A stretch of 64,000 bases of DNA from RYN-230 sp963837335 (GTDB lineage Bacteria; Actinomycetota; Actinomycetes; Streptosporangiales; Streptosporangiaceae). Shown here one piece after another: positions 28,989 through 37,754 of the stretch (the first letter of the stretch is position 1; every line of letters starts with the position of its first letter). The stretch is from positions 122,358-186,357 of the forward strand of contig CAWINS010000081.1 of the NCBI GenBank assembly GCA_963837335.1, read 5' to 3'. The notes under the pieces were generated by a model. That model was given only the letters and a program-made list of their open reading frames with translations. It was not told the DNA's origin and made no database searches. A program made the translations under genes and the position numbers.

Positions 28989-30342
28989 ATGACCGAGGCA
29001 CCAGCCCAGCAGCGCGACCGGCCCGGCCCGGCCAGTGCAGATCCGGCCAGCACGGGTCCGGCCAGCACGGGCCCGGCCAGGCCCGGGCCCGGCCAGTCGC
29101 GCCGAGCCCGGGCTGCTGGCGGTCGCGGATCCGTCGGGTGGCCGGTGGGGCCGGGTGCGCTGGCTGTTCGCGGCCATCTGGCTGGTCTACCTGGCCCAGC
29201 CGGCCTCGAAGCTCTGGTCAGATGCCAATCTGGCCCACCGTTACCTGGGGCTGGCCGACCTGATCGCGTTCTCGGCCGTGTTCATCGCGGCGTTCGCCGC
29301 CGCCCGCTTCCTGCGGGATCAGCGGAACCGGCGGCTGTCCCGCCAGCTGGGCGCGGCGGCGGTGGCGGCCGAGGCCATCTTCGTGCTCTTCGCGTACCTC
29401 ATCCTCGGCCCGTCCGCCAGCAGCCTGTTCATCTACGTGGGCGTGATGGCGGTGTTCATGCTGCCCACCCGCGCGGGCTGGGCCGTGGTGGCCGCCTGTA
29501 TCGCGGCGTCGCTGATCGTTCCCTCGCTGGTGCACGGCTGGACGGTCGACGGGACCATGGCGTTCCAGATCTTCGTGTCCGCCGTGGCCGCGTGGGGCGT
29601 GGGCCAGGTCATCCAGCGCAACGCGCAGCTCGTGGCGGCCCGGAACGAGATCACCCGGCTGGCCCTGGCCGACCAGCGCAATCAGTTCGCCCGCGACCTG
29701 CACGACATCCTCGGCCACTCGCTCACCGTGGTGGCGGTCAAGGCGGAACTGGCCGGGCGGCTGGCCAGCCTGGATCCGCGGCGGGCCGAGACCGAGATCG
29801 CGGACGTGGAACGGATCGCCCGGCAGGCGCTGGCCGACGTCCGGGCCGCCGCGGCCGGATACCGGGAGATCACCCTGGCCGGGGAGCTGGCCAGCGCCCA
29901 GACCGCGCTGGCCGCGGCCGGCATCGAGGCGGATCTGCCCGATCAGGAGATAGGCCAGATCCCCCGGCTCCAGCAGGAGCTGTTCGGCTGGGCGGTGCGC
30001 GAGGGCGTGACCAACGTGGTGCGGCACAGCGGCGCGACCCGCTGCCGGATCCGGGTCAGCCCCAGCGAGGTCGAGATCAGCGACGACGGATGCGGGCCGC
30101 CTGCCCCCGCCGGCGCCTCGCTGGAGGGCGGCGGCCACGCGCGCGAGGACAGCCCGGCGCCGGAGGCAGCCGCCTGCGGCGGCTGGGTCGCGGATGACCT
30201 GCAGCGCCTGGGCAGCGGGTGCGGTGCCACCAGCGGGCACGGCCTGTCCGGGCTGCGCGAGCGGGCCACCGCCGCGGGCGCGACCCTGAGTGTGGGCCGC
30301 TCCGCCGGCGGCGGCTTCACGCTGCGGGTACGGCTGCCATGA
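28989..30342 (+). CDS. DesK-like sensor histidine kinase (one frameshift)
   Basis: This is a membrane sensor kinase of the NarL-partner class. About five helices lie in residues ~55-210 (WLFAAIWLVYLAQPASKL, AFSAVFIAAFAAARFL, EAIFVLFAYLILGP and others). HisKA_3 follows with the phosphorylated His in ARDLHDILGHSLTVVAVKA. The ATPase domain has REGVTNVVRHSGA (N-box) and ISDDGCG (G1), and ends GGGFTLRVRLP. An insert of ~45 residues between the G1 and G2 boxes (ASLEGGGHAREDSPAPEAAA) is longer than usual. The N-terminus is a GPAST repeat, and the frame shifts near 29095 at its end. I favour the ATG at 28989; 28836 is an alternative. Confidence 0.84.
29028..29098 (+). repeat. 15-bp coding minisatellite, 4-5 units
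   Basis: Units of the type CCGGCCAGCACGGGT repeat from 29028 in 15-bp steps, the last being incomplete. They code PASTG/PASAD pentapeptides at the N-terminus of the sensor kinase. The kinase frame changes at the end of this array. Confidence 0.8.
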
Positions 30343-30349
30343 TCACACC

Positions 30350-30973
30350 GTGAGCACTCCGATCCGCCTGCTGCTCGCCGACGACCAGGCCCTGGTCCGC
30401 GGCGCGCTGGCCGCGTTGCTCGCGCTGGAGCCCGACCTCGAAGTGGTGGCCGAAGTCGGCCGGGGCGACGAGGTAGTGCCCGAGGCGCGCCGCGCCCGGC
30501 CCGACGTGGCCCTGCTGGACGTCGAGATGCCCGGCCTGGACGGGATCAGCGCCACCCAGGAACTGCGCGCCGCGCTGCCATCCTGCCGCGTGCTGGTCGT
30601 GACCACGTTCGGCCGGCCCGGTTACCTGCGGCGCGCGATGGCCGCCGGGGCCAGTGGCTTCGTGGTCAAGGACACCCCGGCCCGGCAGCTGGCCGACGCG
30701 GTCCGCCGGGTTGCCTCCGGGCTGCGGGTGGTCGATCCCAGCCTGGCCGCGGAGACGCTCGCCGCCGGGGACAGCCCGCTCACCCCCCGGGAGACCGACG
30801 TACTGCGGACCGCCGGGGACGGGGGGACGGTCGCGGACATCGCGGCGGCGCTGCACCTGTCCGAGGGGACGGTGCGCAACCACCTGTCCGCCGCGATCGG
30901 CAAGACCGGCGCCCGCACCCGCGCCGAGGCGGTCCGCCTGGCCAGCGCGAACGGCTGGCTCCTCGGCAGCTGA
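30350..30973 (+). CDS. NarL/DesR-type response regulator
   Basis: This 207-residue regulator has a receiver domain, with acidic pocket LLLADDQALV, phospho-acceptor Asp in ALLDVEMPGLDG, Thr in VLVVTTFG and Lys in GFVVKDTPARQL. A LuxR-type DNA-binding domain follows (LTPRETDVLRTAGDGGTVAD and LHLSEGTVRNHLSAAIGKTG). The GTG at 30350 is eight bases after the kinase stop, so the two form an operon. Relatives control membrane-lipid desaturation or drug-efflux genes; no adjacent target is evident here. Confidence 0.93.
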   Translation: MSTPIRLLLADDQALVRGALAALLALEPDLEVVAEVGRGDEVVPEARRARPDVALLDVEMPGLDGISATQELRAALPSCRVLVVTTFGRPGYLRRAMAAGASGFVVKDTPARQLADAVRRVASGLRVVDPSLAAETLAAGDSPLTPRETDVLRTAGDGGTVADIAAALHLSEGTVRNHLSAAIGKTGARTRAEAVRLASANGWLLGS

Positions 30974-30994
30974 GCCCGCCCCGGCTCGCTCAGC

Positions 30995-31849
30995 TCAGGG
31001 ACGCCTGGCCGCCCAGGCCGTCCTGGCCGTGCGGATAGCGAGATCGTCACGCCGCAGGACGCTGCCCGGCCCGTCGCTGTCCAGGAGCGGGCCGAGCGTG
31101 GCCAGATCGCTGGCGCTCAGGCGCCCGTCCAGTCCGGACCGCAGGCGCATCAGGGAGGCCTGGGCGTAACGGCCGGCCAGGGCGGGAAGCGGGGCGGTCA
31201 GGTCGATGTCGAAGGTGCGCCGGGCCTCGATGGTGAAACCGGCCGCAGTCAGCCGCGGTCCCCAGTCGGAGTGCAGATGCGGTAGCTCGCTGGCCCGCGC
31301 CTCGGCCAGGGCGGCCTGCAAGCGTGCTTCGAGTCCCGGCCCGATCTCCTCGGGCAGGAAGCGCGGGAAGGAGTCCATCTCGGCCACGGCCAGCAGGCCG
31401 CCGGGCCGCAGCGCGGCGAAGACCCAGGCCAGGACCTGATCGGGGTCCTTCATGTGGTGCAGCGAGTTGGACGCCCAGGCCAGGTCCACCGGCCCGGTGG
31501 CCGGCCACTCCGCGTCCAGGTCCGCCTGGACGGCCTGGATCCGGCCAGCCAGGCCCAGCTCGCGGGCTTTGGCCCGCAGGCGGTCCAGCATGGGCGCGGA
31601 CACGTCCACGGCGATCACGTCCGCCCCCCCGAAGCGCCGGGCCAGGGCGACGGCGCCGGTTCCGGTCCCGGTGCCCAGGTCGAGGATCCGGCGCGGCGGG
31701 CCGCCCGCCAGCTCGCCGACCCACCCGATCACGCCGGACAGGTACGAGTGCAGGACCTCGGCGTCGAGGTCCACGAGCTCGGCCAGCGCCGCCTCGTCAG
31801 ACTCGTCCCCGGGATGGTGCTGGTCATGGTGGTGGTGATGGCTCTGCAT
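30995..31849 (-). CDS. Class I SAM-dependent methyltransferase with His-rich N-terminus
   Basis: This 284-residue enzyme has SAM motif I RILDLGTGTGTGAVALARRF, the acidic ribose contact in ADVIAVDVSAPML, and motif IV DLAWASNSLHHMKDPDQVL. Substrate class cannot be told. The first 16 residues are MQSHHHHHDQHHPGDE, a natural His-rich segment that could bind a metal ion. It is divergent from an XRE-cupin regulator with only 47 bases between the start codons, so the regulator probably represses it. Confidence 0.87.
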   Translation of the reverse strand: MQSHHHHHDQHHPGDESDEAALAELVDLDAEVLHSYLSGVIGWVGELAGGPPRRILDLGTGTGTGAVALARRFGGADVIAVDVSAPMLDRLRAKARELGLAGRIQAVQADLDAEWPATGPVDLAWASNSLHHMKDPDQVLAWVFAALRPGGLLAVAEMDSFPRFLPEEIGPGLEARLQAALAEARASELPHLHSDWGPRLTAAGFTIEARRTFDIDLTAPLPALAGRYAQASLMRLRSGLDGRLSASDLATLGPLLDSDGPGSVLRRDDLAIRTARTAWAARRP

Positions 31850-31887
31850 GGCTCCACGCTACGACCTCCTTGCGCCAATGGCATAGT

Positions 31888-31908
31888 GTCTTGCGTATGA
31901 CGCAAGAC
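31888..31908. promoter_or_regulatory. Perfect palindrome overlapping the XRE-cupin start codon
   Basis: GTCTTGCG and CGCAAGAC form perfect 8-bp arms around TATGA. The spacer contains the ATG of the XRE-cupin gene. There is no ribosome site in front of that ATG, so the transcript may be leaderless and start inside this site. Binding of the regulator here would block its own transcription and probably that of the methyltransferase on the other strand. Confidence 0.7.
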
Positions 31909-32475
31909 AGTGATCTCGACGGCCTGGTCCGGGCGCGGATCCGGGGGCTGCGCGCCGCCCGCGGCTGGTCCCTCGACGACCTGGCCGCCCGCTGTTACCT
32001 GAGCCCCTCCACGCTGAGCCGGATCGAGACCGGGCAGCGGCGGATCGCGCTCGATCAGCTGGCCCCCATCGCCCGCGCGCTGGGCACCACCCTCGACCAG
32101 CTGGTGGAGTCCGCCGACGACGGGGACGTGGTGATCAGGCCGCACCGTGACGAGACGCGGGGGCTGACCACCTGGTTGCTGAGCCGCGAGCCCGGCCCGC
32201 ACGGCGTCACCGTGGCCAAGATGCGCATCACCCGCCCGGAACCCGGGGGCGGCCCGGACGAGCTGAGGGTCCATCCCGGCAAGGACTGGTTCACCGTCCT
32301 GTCCGGAACGATCGTGCTGGTGCTGGGCGAGCGGACCATCCTGGTCGAGGCGGGCCAGGCGGCGGAGTTCTCCACGATGATCCCGCATGCCTTCGGCGCC
32401 CGCGGCGGCCCGGCCGAGGTCCTGTGCATCCTCGACCACGACGGCCAGCGCACCCACCTCCACCCATCACCGTGA
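31897..32475 (+). CDS. XRE-family regulator with cupin sensor domain
   Basis: This 192-residue regulator has an N-terminal XRE helix-turn-helix (LRAARGWSLDDLAARCYLS and STLSRIETGQRRIALDQLAP) and a C-terminal cupin (GPDELRVHPGKDWFTVLSG and VEAGQAAEFSTMIPHAFGA). This fused design is common in actinobacterial repressors that sense a small molecule in the cupin pocket. The cupin has lost most canonical metal His residues (one His in RVHPGKDW, one in IPHAFG). The start ATG lies inside a perfect palindrome. Confidence 0.92.
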   Translation: MTQDSDLDGLVRARIRGLRAARGWSLDDLAARCYLSPSTLSRIETGQRRIALDQLAPIARALGTTLDQLVESADDGDVVIRPHRDETRGLTTWLLSREPGPHGVTVAKMRITRPEPGGGPDELRVHPGKDWFTVLSGTIVLVLGERTILVEAGQAAEFSTMIPHAFGARGGPAEVLCILDHDGQRTHLHPSP

Positions 32476-32520
32476 CCACGGGCCCGCTACGCCGGGGATC
32501 TGTCCCGGGTCCGGGCCGCC

Positions 32521-33207
32521 CTAGCCGAGGGCGAGCCGCCCGGCGCCGACGGCCTCGATAAGGTCAGTCTCGGACGGCGTCACCGGGTGGCGGCCGGTAA
32601 GCCGGGCGATCAGGCCCACCCGGTCCCAGCCGGTTTCCGCCCGCAGCCGGGCGGCGGCTGCGGGGGGCAGCAGCAGGTCCTCGCTGACCTCCGCGGCCCG
32701 GGCGGTCACCCACGGCTCGCGGTCCAGGGCCGCGGCCAGGTCCAGGCCGTGCACGGCGAGTTCCAGGACGCGCGTCCGGAGGAACTCGGTGAGCAGCATG
32801 CGGTCGCCGTGCCGGGTCCGCACCACGCGTCCGGGCGGCGTGTCCCGCAACGCCAGCTCCGCCTGCCGCCGGGCGACCTCAAAATCGCCCGCCCGGGCCG
32901 CCGCGCCGGCCAGGGCGGCTGCCCCGCGCTGCGCGGACTGGACCCGGCCGGCGTTCGTGGCCGCGGAGAACCGCCGGTCCGCCCGGTAGTAGCCGGCCGC
33001 GCAGACGAGGTCCGGGCCCGCTGGCTCCGGCGCGGCAAGCATGCCGGGCAGCCGCCCGATGGTCATCCGCACGTGGTAGACCAGCTCGGCCACGGTCCAC
33101 GGGGGGCAGGCGGTCGGGCGCGCGAAGGCCGCATCGTCGAGGCCAGCCAGGACCCGCGAGAGCTGCCCCGCCTCAGCCCCGAACGCCTCGTGGATTACTT
33201 CCGGCCA
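32521..33207 (-). CDS. MDMPI/TIGR03083-type protein, start unclear
   Basis: The protein has the MDMPI N-domain signature CPPWTVAELVYHVRMTIGRL, where the conserved His is a likely metal ligand, then VLELAVHGLDLAAALD, the second His region, and a short C-terminal GLIARLTGRHPVTPSE domain. Homology extends upstream of the first usable start codon (GTG at 33093) to EVIHEAFGAEAGQL near 33205. There the frame opens after a TGA without a start codon. The ATGs just before it (33208, 33211, 33219) are in other frames, so a single-base error near the start is the simplest explanation. It is followed by no obvious operon partner. Confidence 0.74.
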   Translation of the reverse strand, partial: WPEVIHEAFGAEAGQLSRVLAGLDDAAFARPTACPPWTVAELVYHVRMTIGRLPGMLAAPEPAGPDLVCAAGYYRADRRFSAATNAGRVQSAQRGAAALAGAAARAGDFEVARRQAELALRDTPPGRVVRTRHGDRMLLTEFLRTRVLELAVHGLDLAAALDREPWVTARAAEVSEDLLLPPAAAARLRAETGWDRVGLIARLTGRHPVTPSETDLIEAVGAGRLALG

Positions 33208-33228
33208 TCATGGCCGCATCGTAAGCGG

Positions 33229-33756
33229 CTAGCGGTCGCCGCCGGGTGAGGCGGGCTCGCCGTCGTCCTGCTGGCTGGCCAGCAGGTCACGGCATTTGCG
33301 GATGCGGGCGTCCAGGTCGGCCAGGAAGCCCTCCAGCGCGACGCGCTTGGCCTCGACGGTGGCCCGCAGGCTCTCCTGCAGGGTCAGGCATTCGCCGGTC
33401 AGCCTGCGGCGTTCCGCGTCGCTGGTGCGCTCGTCGTGGTAACTGAGCCGGATCTGCGCGAGCCGGTCCTCGTTGCGGAGCACCACGGCGATCTCGTCCA
33501 GGTTCAGGCCGAGCAGGGTCTGCAGCTCGCGGATGCGGGCCACCCGGGCCAGGTCCTCCTCGGAGTACCGGCGCAGCCCGCCCGGCGTGCAGGCCGGGAC
33601 GAGCAGGCCCAGCTGCTGGTAGTAACGCAGCGCCCGCTCGGACACCCCGGCCCGTTCGGCCGCGGCGCCGATGCCGAGCAGGGGCTCACCCGCCGCCGGG
33701 GGTGACCCGGCGGCGGGTGCGGGGGCCGGGGCGCCACGCTGCGCCGTCGTGCCCAT
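33229..33756 (-). CDS. MerR-family regulator
   Basis: This 175-residue regulator has an N-terminal winged helix (IGAAAERAGVSERALRYYQQ, then LLVPACTPGGLRRYSEEDLA) and the coiled-coil dimer helix beginning LGLNLDEIAVVLRNEDRL. A single Cys (RIRKCRDLLA) near the C-terminus might respond to thiol-reactive compounds, but there is no metal-binding cluster. It follows the MFS exporter on the same strand with five bases between, so exporter and regulator form an operon. A MerR-type dyad lies in the exporter promoter. Confidence 0.92.
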   Translation of the reverse strand: MGTTAQRGAPAPAPAAGSPPAAGEPLLGIGAAAERAGVSERALRYYQQLGLLVPACTPGGLRRYSEEDLARVARIRELQTLLGLNLDEIAVVLRNEDRLAQIRLSYHDERTSDAERRRLTGECLTLQESLRATVEAKRVALEGFLADLDARIRKCRDLLASQQDDGEPASPGGDR

Positions 33757-33761
33757 CCCGC

Positions 33762-35657
33762 TCAGCTGCTTCCCGGGGAATCGGATCCGCGGTCCGCCCC
33801 GACCCCGCCGGCCTGCTCGGCAGTGGCCAGATGACCGTTACCGTTCCCGCTGGCCTGCAGGTCGGCGTCTGAGGACGCGACCGGCTCCACGAAGCCGGTG
33901 ATCCCGCCGATCTCGGCGGCCCCGTCGGCCAGCTCGTCGCTCAGCGGCTCCTCCTTCCCGTCCAGGTAACGCTTGCCCCGGAACGCGGAGGCGACGATGG
34001 CCACGACCGTGGCGATGGCGGCGAAGGTGAAGGCCAGGTGCAGGCCGTCGGCGAAGGGCTGCTCGATCAGCTTGGGGAAGAACGAGCGGCCGGTGACGTA
34101 CGCGAGCTGGTGCGGGCTCAGGTGGTTCAGCGCCCCGGTCGGGCCGAGCAGTTCCTTGATCGGGTTATAGCCGAGGAACGCCGAGAACAGGCTGCCGATC
34201 GGCGGCTCGTTCGCAACCAGGTGCGCGGCCGAGGGGGCGACCCCCGCGTTGACCAGCCCCCGGTACAGGGAAGCCGGCAGGTGGTCGGCCAGGCCCAGCG
34301 TGACGATGGTGAAGAACAGGCCCATGGACAGCACCGTGGCCGAGTTCTGGAACGTGTTCAGCATCCCGGCGCCCGCGCCGCGCTGGTCCGCGGGCAGGCT
34401 GTTCATGACCGCGGCCTGGTTGGGCGAGAAGAACAGGCCCATGCCCACCGAGAACATGAAGATCAGCAGCGCGAACCAGATGTAGCTGAAGTTGATCGGC
34501 AGCAGCTCCAGGAGCAGGAACGAGGCCCCCGACACGATCAGGCCCGCGGTGGCGAACAGCCGGGCCCCGTAACGGTCCGACAGCGCCCCGGCCAGCGGGC
34601 CGACGATGAGGAACCCGATCGTGAGGGGAACCATGGCGATACCGGCCCACAGCGGGGTCTGGTTGAAGCCGAAGCCGTGCTGCGGCAGCCAGATGCCCTG
34701 CAGCCAGATGATCAGCATGAACTGGATGCCGCCGCGGCCGAGGGCGGCGAGCAGGCCCGCGATGTTCCCGGCGGTGAAGGCGCGGATCCGGAACAGGTCC
34801 AGCCGGAACATCGGCTGCGCCACCCTGGTCTCCACCCAGCCGAACAGGATGAGGATGGCGATCCCGCCGAAGATGCCGGCCAGCACCCAGGGGTTGGTCC
34901 ACCCGGTGGGGTGCCCGCCGTAGGGGAGCAGGGAGTACACGATGCCGGTGAGCAGCGCGACCAGCCCGATCGCGAACAGCGCGTTGCCCAGCCAGTCGAT
35001 CTTGGCCGGGATGCGGATCCCGTTGTCGCGGAGCTTGAGGTAGGCCCAGACCGTGCCGAACAGGCCGAACGGGACCGAGACCAGGAAGACGAGCCGCCAC
35101 TCGATCGGGGCGAGCACGCCGCCCAGGATCAGGCCGAGGAACGAGCCGCCAATCGCGGCGATGCCGTTGATGCCCATCGCCTTGCCCCGCTCGTTCTGCG
35201 GGAACGCGTCAGTGAGGATCGCGGTCGAGTTGGCGAACAGGAACGCGCCGCCGACCCCCTGGAACACGCGCATGATGATGATCCACAACGCTCCCTTCGT
35301 CCCGGTGAGCCAGGTCACCGACAGCAGGATCGAGAAGAGCGTGAAGATGGCGAAGCCCAGGTTGTACATCTTGACCCGGCCGTAGATGTCCCCGACCCGG
35401 CCCAGGCTGACCACCAGCACCGCGGTGACCAGCGTAAAGCCCATGAACACCCAGAGGAAGTACGAGGTGTTCCCCGGGACCAGCGGGTTGAGCTGGATGC
35501 CCCGGAACAGGGCGGGCAGCGAGATCAGCAAGATCGACTGGTTGATCGTGACCATCAAGATCCCGAGCGTGGTGTTCGACAGCGCGATCCACTTGTAGTG
35601 GACGCCCCGCTCGTCTACGGCTGAGGGCGCGGGCCGCGCTTGTCCTGCCACCGGCAT
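33762..35657 (-). CDS. DHA2-family MFS drug exporter, MerR-controlled
   Basis: This 631-residue, 14-helix major facilitator of the DHA2 (EmrB/QacA) type has the A-like motif LGRVGDIYGRVKMYNLGF after helix 2 and the C motif region around FLGLILGGVL. A hydrophilic loop (LLPYGGHPTGWTNPW) follows helix 7. The C-terminal ~60 residues form an acidic, Gly/Asn-rich tail. The frame is open to 36314, but homology begins at the ATG at 35657 with an AAGGAGAC ribosome site. It is paralogous to the exporter at 54970-56988. Probable role: proton-driven export of toxic compounds, induced through the downstream MerR protein. Confidence 0.93.
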   Translation of the reverse strand: MPVAGQARPAPSAVDERGVHYKWIALSNTTLGILMVTINQSILLISLPALFRGIQLNPLVPGNTSYFLWVFMGFTLVTAVLVVSLGRVGDIYGRVKMYNLGFAIFTLFSILLSVTWLTGTKGALWIIIMRVFQGVGGAFLFANSTAILTDAFPQNERGKAMGINGIAAIGGSFLGLILGGVLAPIEWRLVFLVSVPFGLFGTVWAYLKLRDNGIRIPAKIDWLGNALFAIGLVALLTGIVYSLLPYGGHPTGWTNPWVLAGIFGGIAILILFGWVETRVAQPMFRLDLFRIRAFTAGNIAGLLAALGRGGIQFMLIIWLQGIWLPQHGFGFNQTPLWAGIAMVPLTIGFLIVGPLAGALSDRYGARLFATAGLIVSGASFLLLELLPINFSYIWFALLIFMFSVGMGLFFSPNQAAVMNSLPADQRGAGAGMLNTFQNSATVLSMGLFFTIVTLGLADHLPASLYRGLVNAGVAPSAAHLVANEPPIGSLFSAFLGYNPIKELLGPTGALNHLSPHQLAYVTGRSFFPKLIEQPFADGLHLAFTFAAIATVVAIVASAFRGKRYLDGKEEPLSDELADGAAEIGGITGFVEPVASSDADLQASGNGNGHLATAEQAGGVGADRGSDSPGSS

Positions 35658-35774
35658 TAAGTCTCCTTGCAAAGGCGAGGTGCGCTTGGGTGTTCTGGGG
35701 GTGCTGAGCCGGCGGGCTGGAATCCCTGACCTGCTGCTGAGGGCCCCGGCGTCTTTGACCATCATACCGAGCCT

Positions 35775-35788
35775 TGACGTCAACGTCA
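35775..35788. promoter_or_regulatory. Probable MerR operator upstream of MFS exporter
   Basis: TGACGT-CA-ACGTCA is a perfect dyad with a two-base centre, located 118 bases upstream of the exporter start. MerR-family proteins bind such short-spaced dyads inside promoters with an over-long spacer, and a MerR gene is in the same operon. Flanking bases extend the dyad imperfectly. Confidence 0.55.
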
Positions 35789-35851
35789 GAGTCAGGGCCT
35801 CGATGGCCCCGGGGAACGGGCGCGCCGGGGTCCGGTTTCGGCGGGTTCCGG

Positions 35852-36976
35852 TCAGAGGAGGGTGAGCTGCTCTTCGGCGCTCCCGGGCGGGGCGGGCGGG
35901 GTCACGCGGCGCCAGGTGCGCTGCTTCGGCGGCGGGCTGCCCCGCCCGACGTGGTAGCGCTCCGCGAGCTCGCGGACCTGCTCGCCGATCCGCTGCTGGT
36001 AGTCCTTGGGCGCGTTGGCCCCGCGGCCGTACAGCCCCCGGTAGCGGGGGACCAGGTCCGGGTGATGCTCGCCCAGCCAGGCCAGGAACCACTCCCGGGC
36101 CCCGGGCCGCAGGTGCAGCACGATGGGGGTCACGTGGGTGGCGCCCGCCTCGGCGATCTGCCGCACGGTGGACTCCAGCTGGGCCGGGGAGTCGGACAGG
36201 AACGGCACGACCGGGCCCATCAGCACCCCGCAGCGCAGCCCGTGCTCGCTGAGGGTGGCGCAGACGCCCAGCCGCCGCCGGGGGCTGGGGGTGCCCGGCT
36301 CGATGGTGCGCCACAGGTCCTCGTCCGCGCAGCCGACCGACACGGACAGGCCCACGTCGGTGACCTCCGCCGACGCCAGCAGCAGGTCGAGGTCGCGGAG
36401 GATCAGCGTGCCCTTGGTCAGGATCGAGTACGGGTTACGGGCGTCCAGCAGCGCCTGGAGAATTCCTGGCATCAGCTGGTACTTGCCCTCGGCCCGCTGG
36501 TACACGTCCACGTTGGTGCCCATGGCGATGTGCTCGCCCTGCCACTTGCGGGAGTTCAGCTCCTTGCGGACCAGGGCCGGGGCGTTGACCTTGACCACGA
36601 TCTTCGAGTCGAAGTCATGCCCGGCGTCCAGGTCCAGGTACGTATGCGAGTTGCGCGCGAAGCAGTAGACACATGCATGGCTACATCCCCGATAGGGATT
36701 AATAGTCCAGCGGAACGGCATCCGCGAGGAGTCGGGTACCCGGTTGATCACGCTGCGCGCGTGCACCTCGAAGAAGGTCATGCCGCGGAAGCCAGGCGTG
36801 TCGAACGACCTGGTGATGGCGCCGCGCTCGAACAGCGCGGGCGCCGCCGCGCGGCCAGCCAGGCCGGGCGTCCCCGGGCCGGCGGGCGATGCCGGGCCGC
36901 GGGGCGACTCCGGGCCGCCGGGAACGTCCGGGCCGCCGGGAACGTCCGGCTGGATCCGCAGCTCGTCCCATCGCAT
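35852..36976 (-). CDS. Rv2578c-type radical SAM protein
   Basis: This 374-residue radical SAM enzyme has the iron-sulfur motif GCSHACVYCFARN (Cx3Cx2C), preceded by FRWTINPYRG. GEHIAMGTNVDVYQRAEGKY and LLASAEVTDVGLSVSVG follow, as in Rv2578c/SPL-like proteins. The family is distantly related to spore photoproduct lyase and its reaction is not firmly known. Near the N-terminus residues 10-40 contain an extra repeat, PDVPGGPDVPGGPESPRGP, between WDELRIQ and the conserved ALFERGAITRSFDTPGF. It is divergent from the DUF3040 gene. Confidence 0.9.
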   Translation of the reverse strand: MRWDELRIQPDVPGGPDVPGGPESPRGPASPAGPGTPGLAGRAAAPALFERGAITRSFDTPGFRGMTFFEVHARSVINRVPDSSRMPFRWTINPYRGCSHACVYCFARNSHTYLDLDAGHDFDSKIVVKVNAPALVRKELNSRKWQGEHIAMGTNVDVYQRAEGKYQLMPGILQALLDARNPYSILTKGTLILRDLDLLLASAEVTDVGLSVSVGCADEDLWRTIEPGTPSPRRRLGVCATLSEHGLRCGVLMGPVVPFLSDSPAQLESTVRQIAEAGATHVTPIVLHLRPGAREWFLAWLGEHHPDLVPRYRGLYGRGANAPKDYQQRIGEQVRELAERYHVGRGSPPPKQRTWRRVTPPAPPGSAEEQLTLL

Positions 36977-37201
36977 GATGCCACTCTAGAATTTTAGTTC
37001 GATACAGGCAAACACCTGTCGCTCACTTCTTCGATTGCCATCGGCTCCCGGGGCGCGCGAAGCTGGGCCCACGACCCCGCACCGCAGGCAGGCAGTAAGT
37101 TCGCAAAACCCGTTACAGCACTGGGAACTGCGGCTAACGATCTTGCTGTGGGGGATAGTAAGAGAAAGTTCCCACCGGCCCGGCGGGTGGAGGTAGCCCT
37201 T

Positions 37202-37705
37202 ATGGCGCTATCCATGGATGAGCAGCGCATCCTGGATCAGATTGAGCGCGGCCTCGCCAGCGCCGACCCGGCGCTCGCCACGAGGATGGCCTCGTTCGGC
37301 GCGTCCCGGCGGATCACGGCCCTGCGGATGCGCCGGCTCCGGCTCGTGGCTTCGCTGATGACCCTGCTGGTCGTCGCGTCGGTATCGCTAGTGGTGTACG
37401 CACTGGTCCCGTTCCGGTCCGTGACCGACCGGCACGCCGGCAGCAAGGCCAGTTCGCCCGCCCACCCGGTGATGACCGCGCCGTCGCATCCGGGCCATTC
37501 GTCTCCGCAGGCCAGCGCAGGAAAGGCCAGTGCGGGCCAGGCCAGTGCGGCTCCGGCCAGCGCGGCGCCCGCCAGCGCGAGCCCCGGCCTCGGGACCTCA
37601 GCGGCCGCCAGTTCGGCGGCCAGCCAGGCGCCCAGCACCCACGCGGGCACCTCGGCCAGCCCGGCTTCCGCGCAGCAGCATCCGGGCCGCACGCCCGCCC
37701 AGTAG
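37202..37705 (+). CDS. DUF3040 membrane protein with Ser/Ala repeat tail
   Basis: The protein starts MALSMDEQRILDQIERGLAS, the DUF3040 signature, and has one membrane segment (LVASLMTLLVVASVSLVVYA, residues ~52-71). The remaining ~95 residues are an Ala/Ser/Pro-rich extracytoplasmic or disordered tail with ASAGK/ASAGQ/ASAAP pentapeptides. Function is unknown. I take the ATG at 37202 because the family sequence begins there; an in-frame GTG at 37148 would add 18 residues. Confidence 0.8.
   Translation: MALSMDEQRILDQIERGLASADPALATRMASFGASRRITALRMRRLRLVASLMTLLVVASVSLVVYALVPFRSVTDRHAGSKASSPAHPVMTAPSHPGHSSPQASAGKASAGQASAAPASAAPASASPGLGTSAAASSAASQAPSTHAGTSASPASAQQHPGRTPAQ
37511..37585 (+). repeat. 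15-bp coding minisatellite, 5 units
   Basis: There are five 15-bp units of the form GCCAGTGCGGGCCAG. Each begins GCCAG(C/T)GC and varies at the last two codons. They code the ASA-x-x pentapeptides in the tail of the DUF3040 protein. Confidence 0.85.
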
Positions 37706-37754
37706 GCCAGCCCGCCCCGCCGCGGCCGGGGGCGTCAGTACTCGCGCCGGAACT

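Noticed and set aside
35658..36314. ~220-residue extension of the first MFS exporter
   Set aside because: The ribosome site AAGGAGAC and family homology both point to the ATG at 35657. The extension runs antisense to the radical SAM gene.
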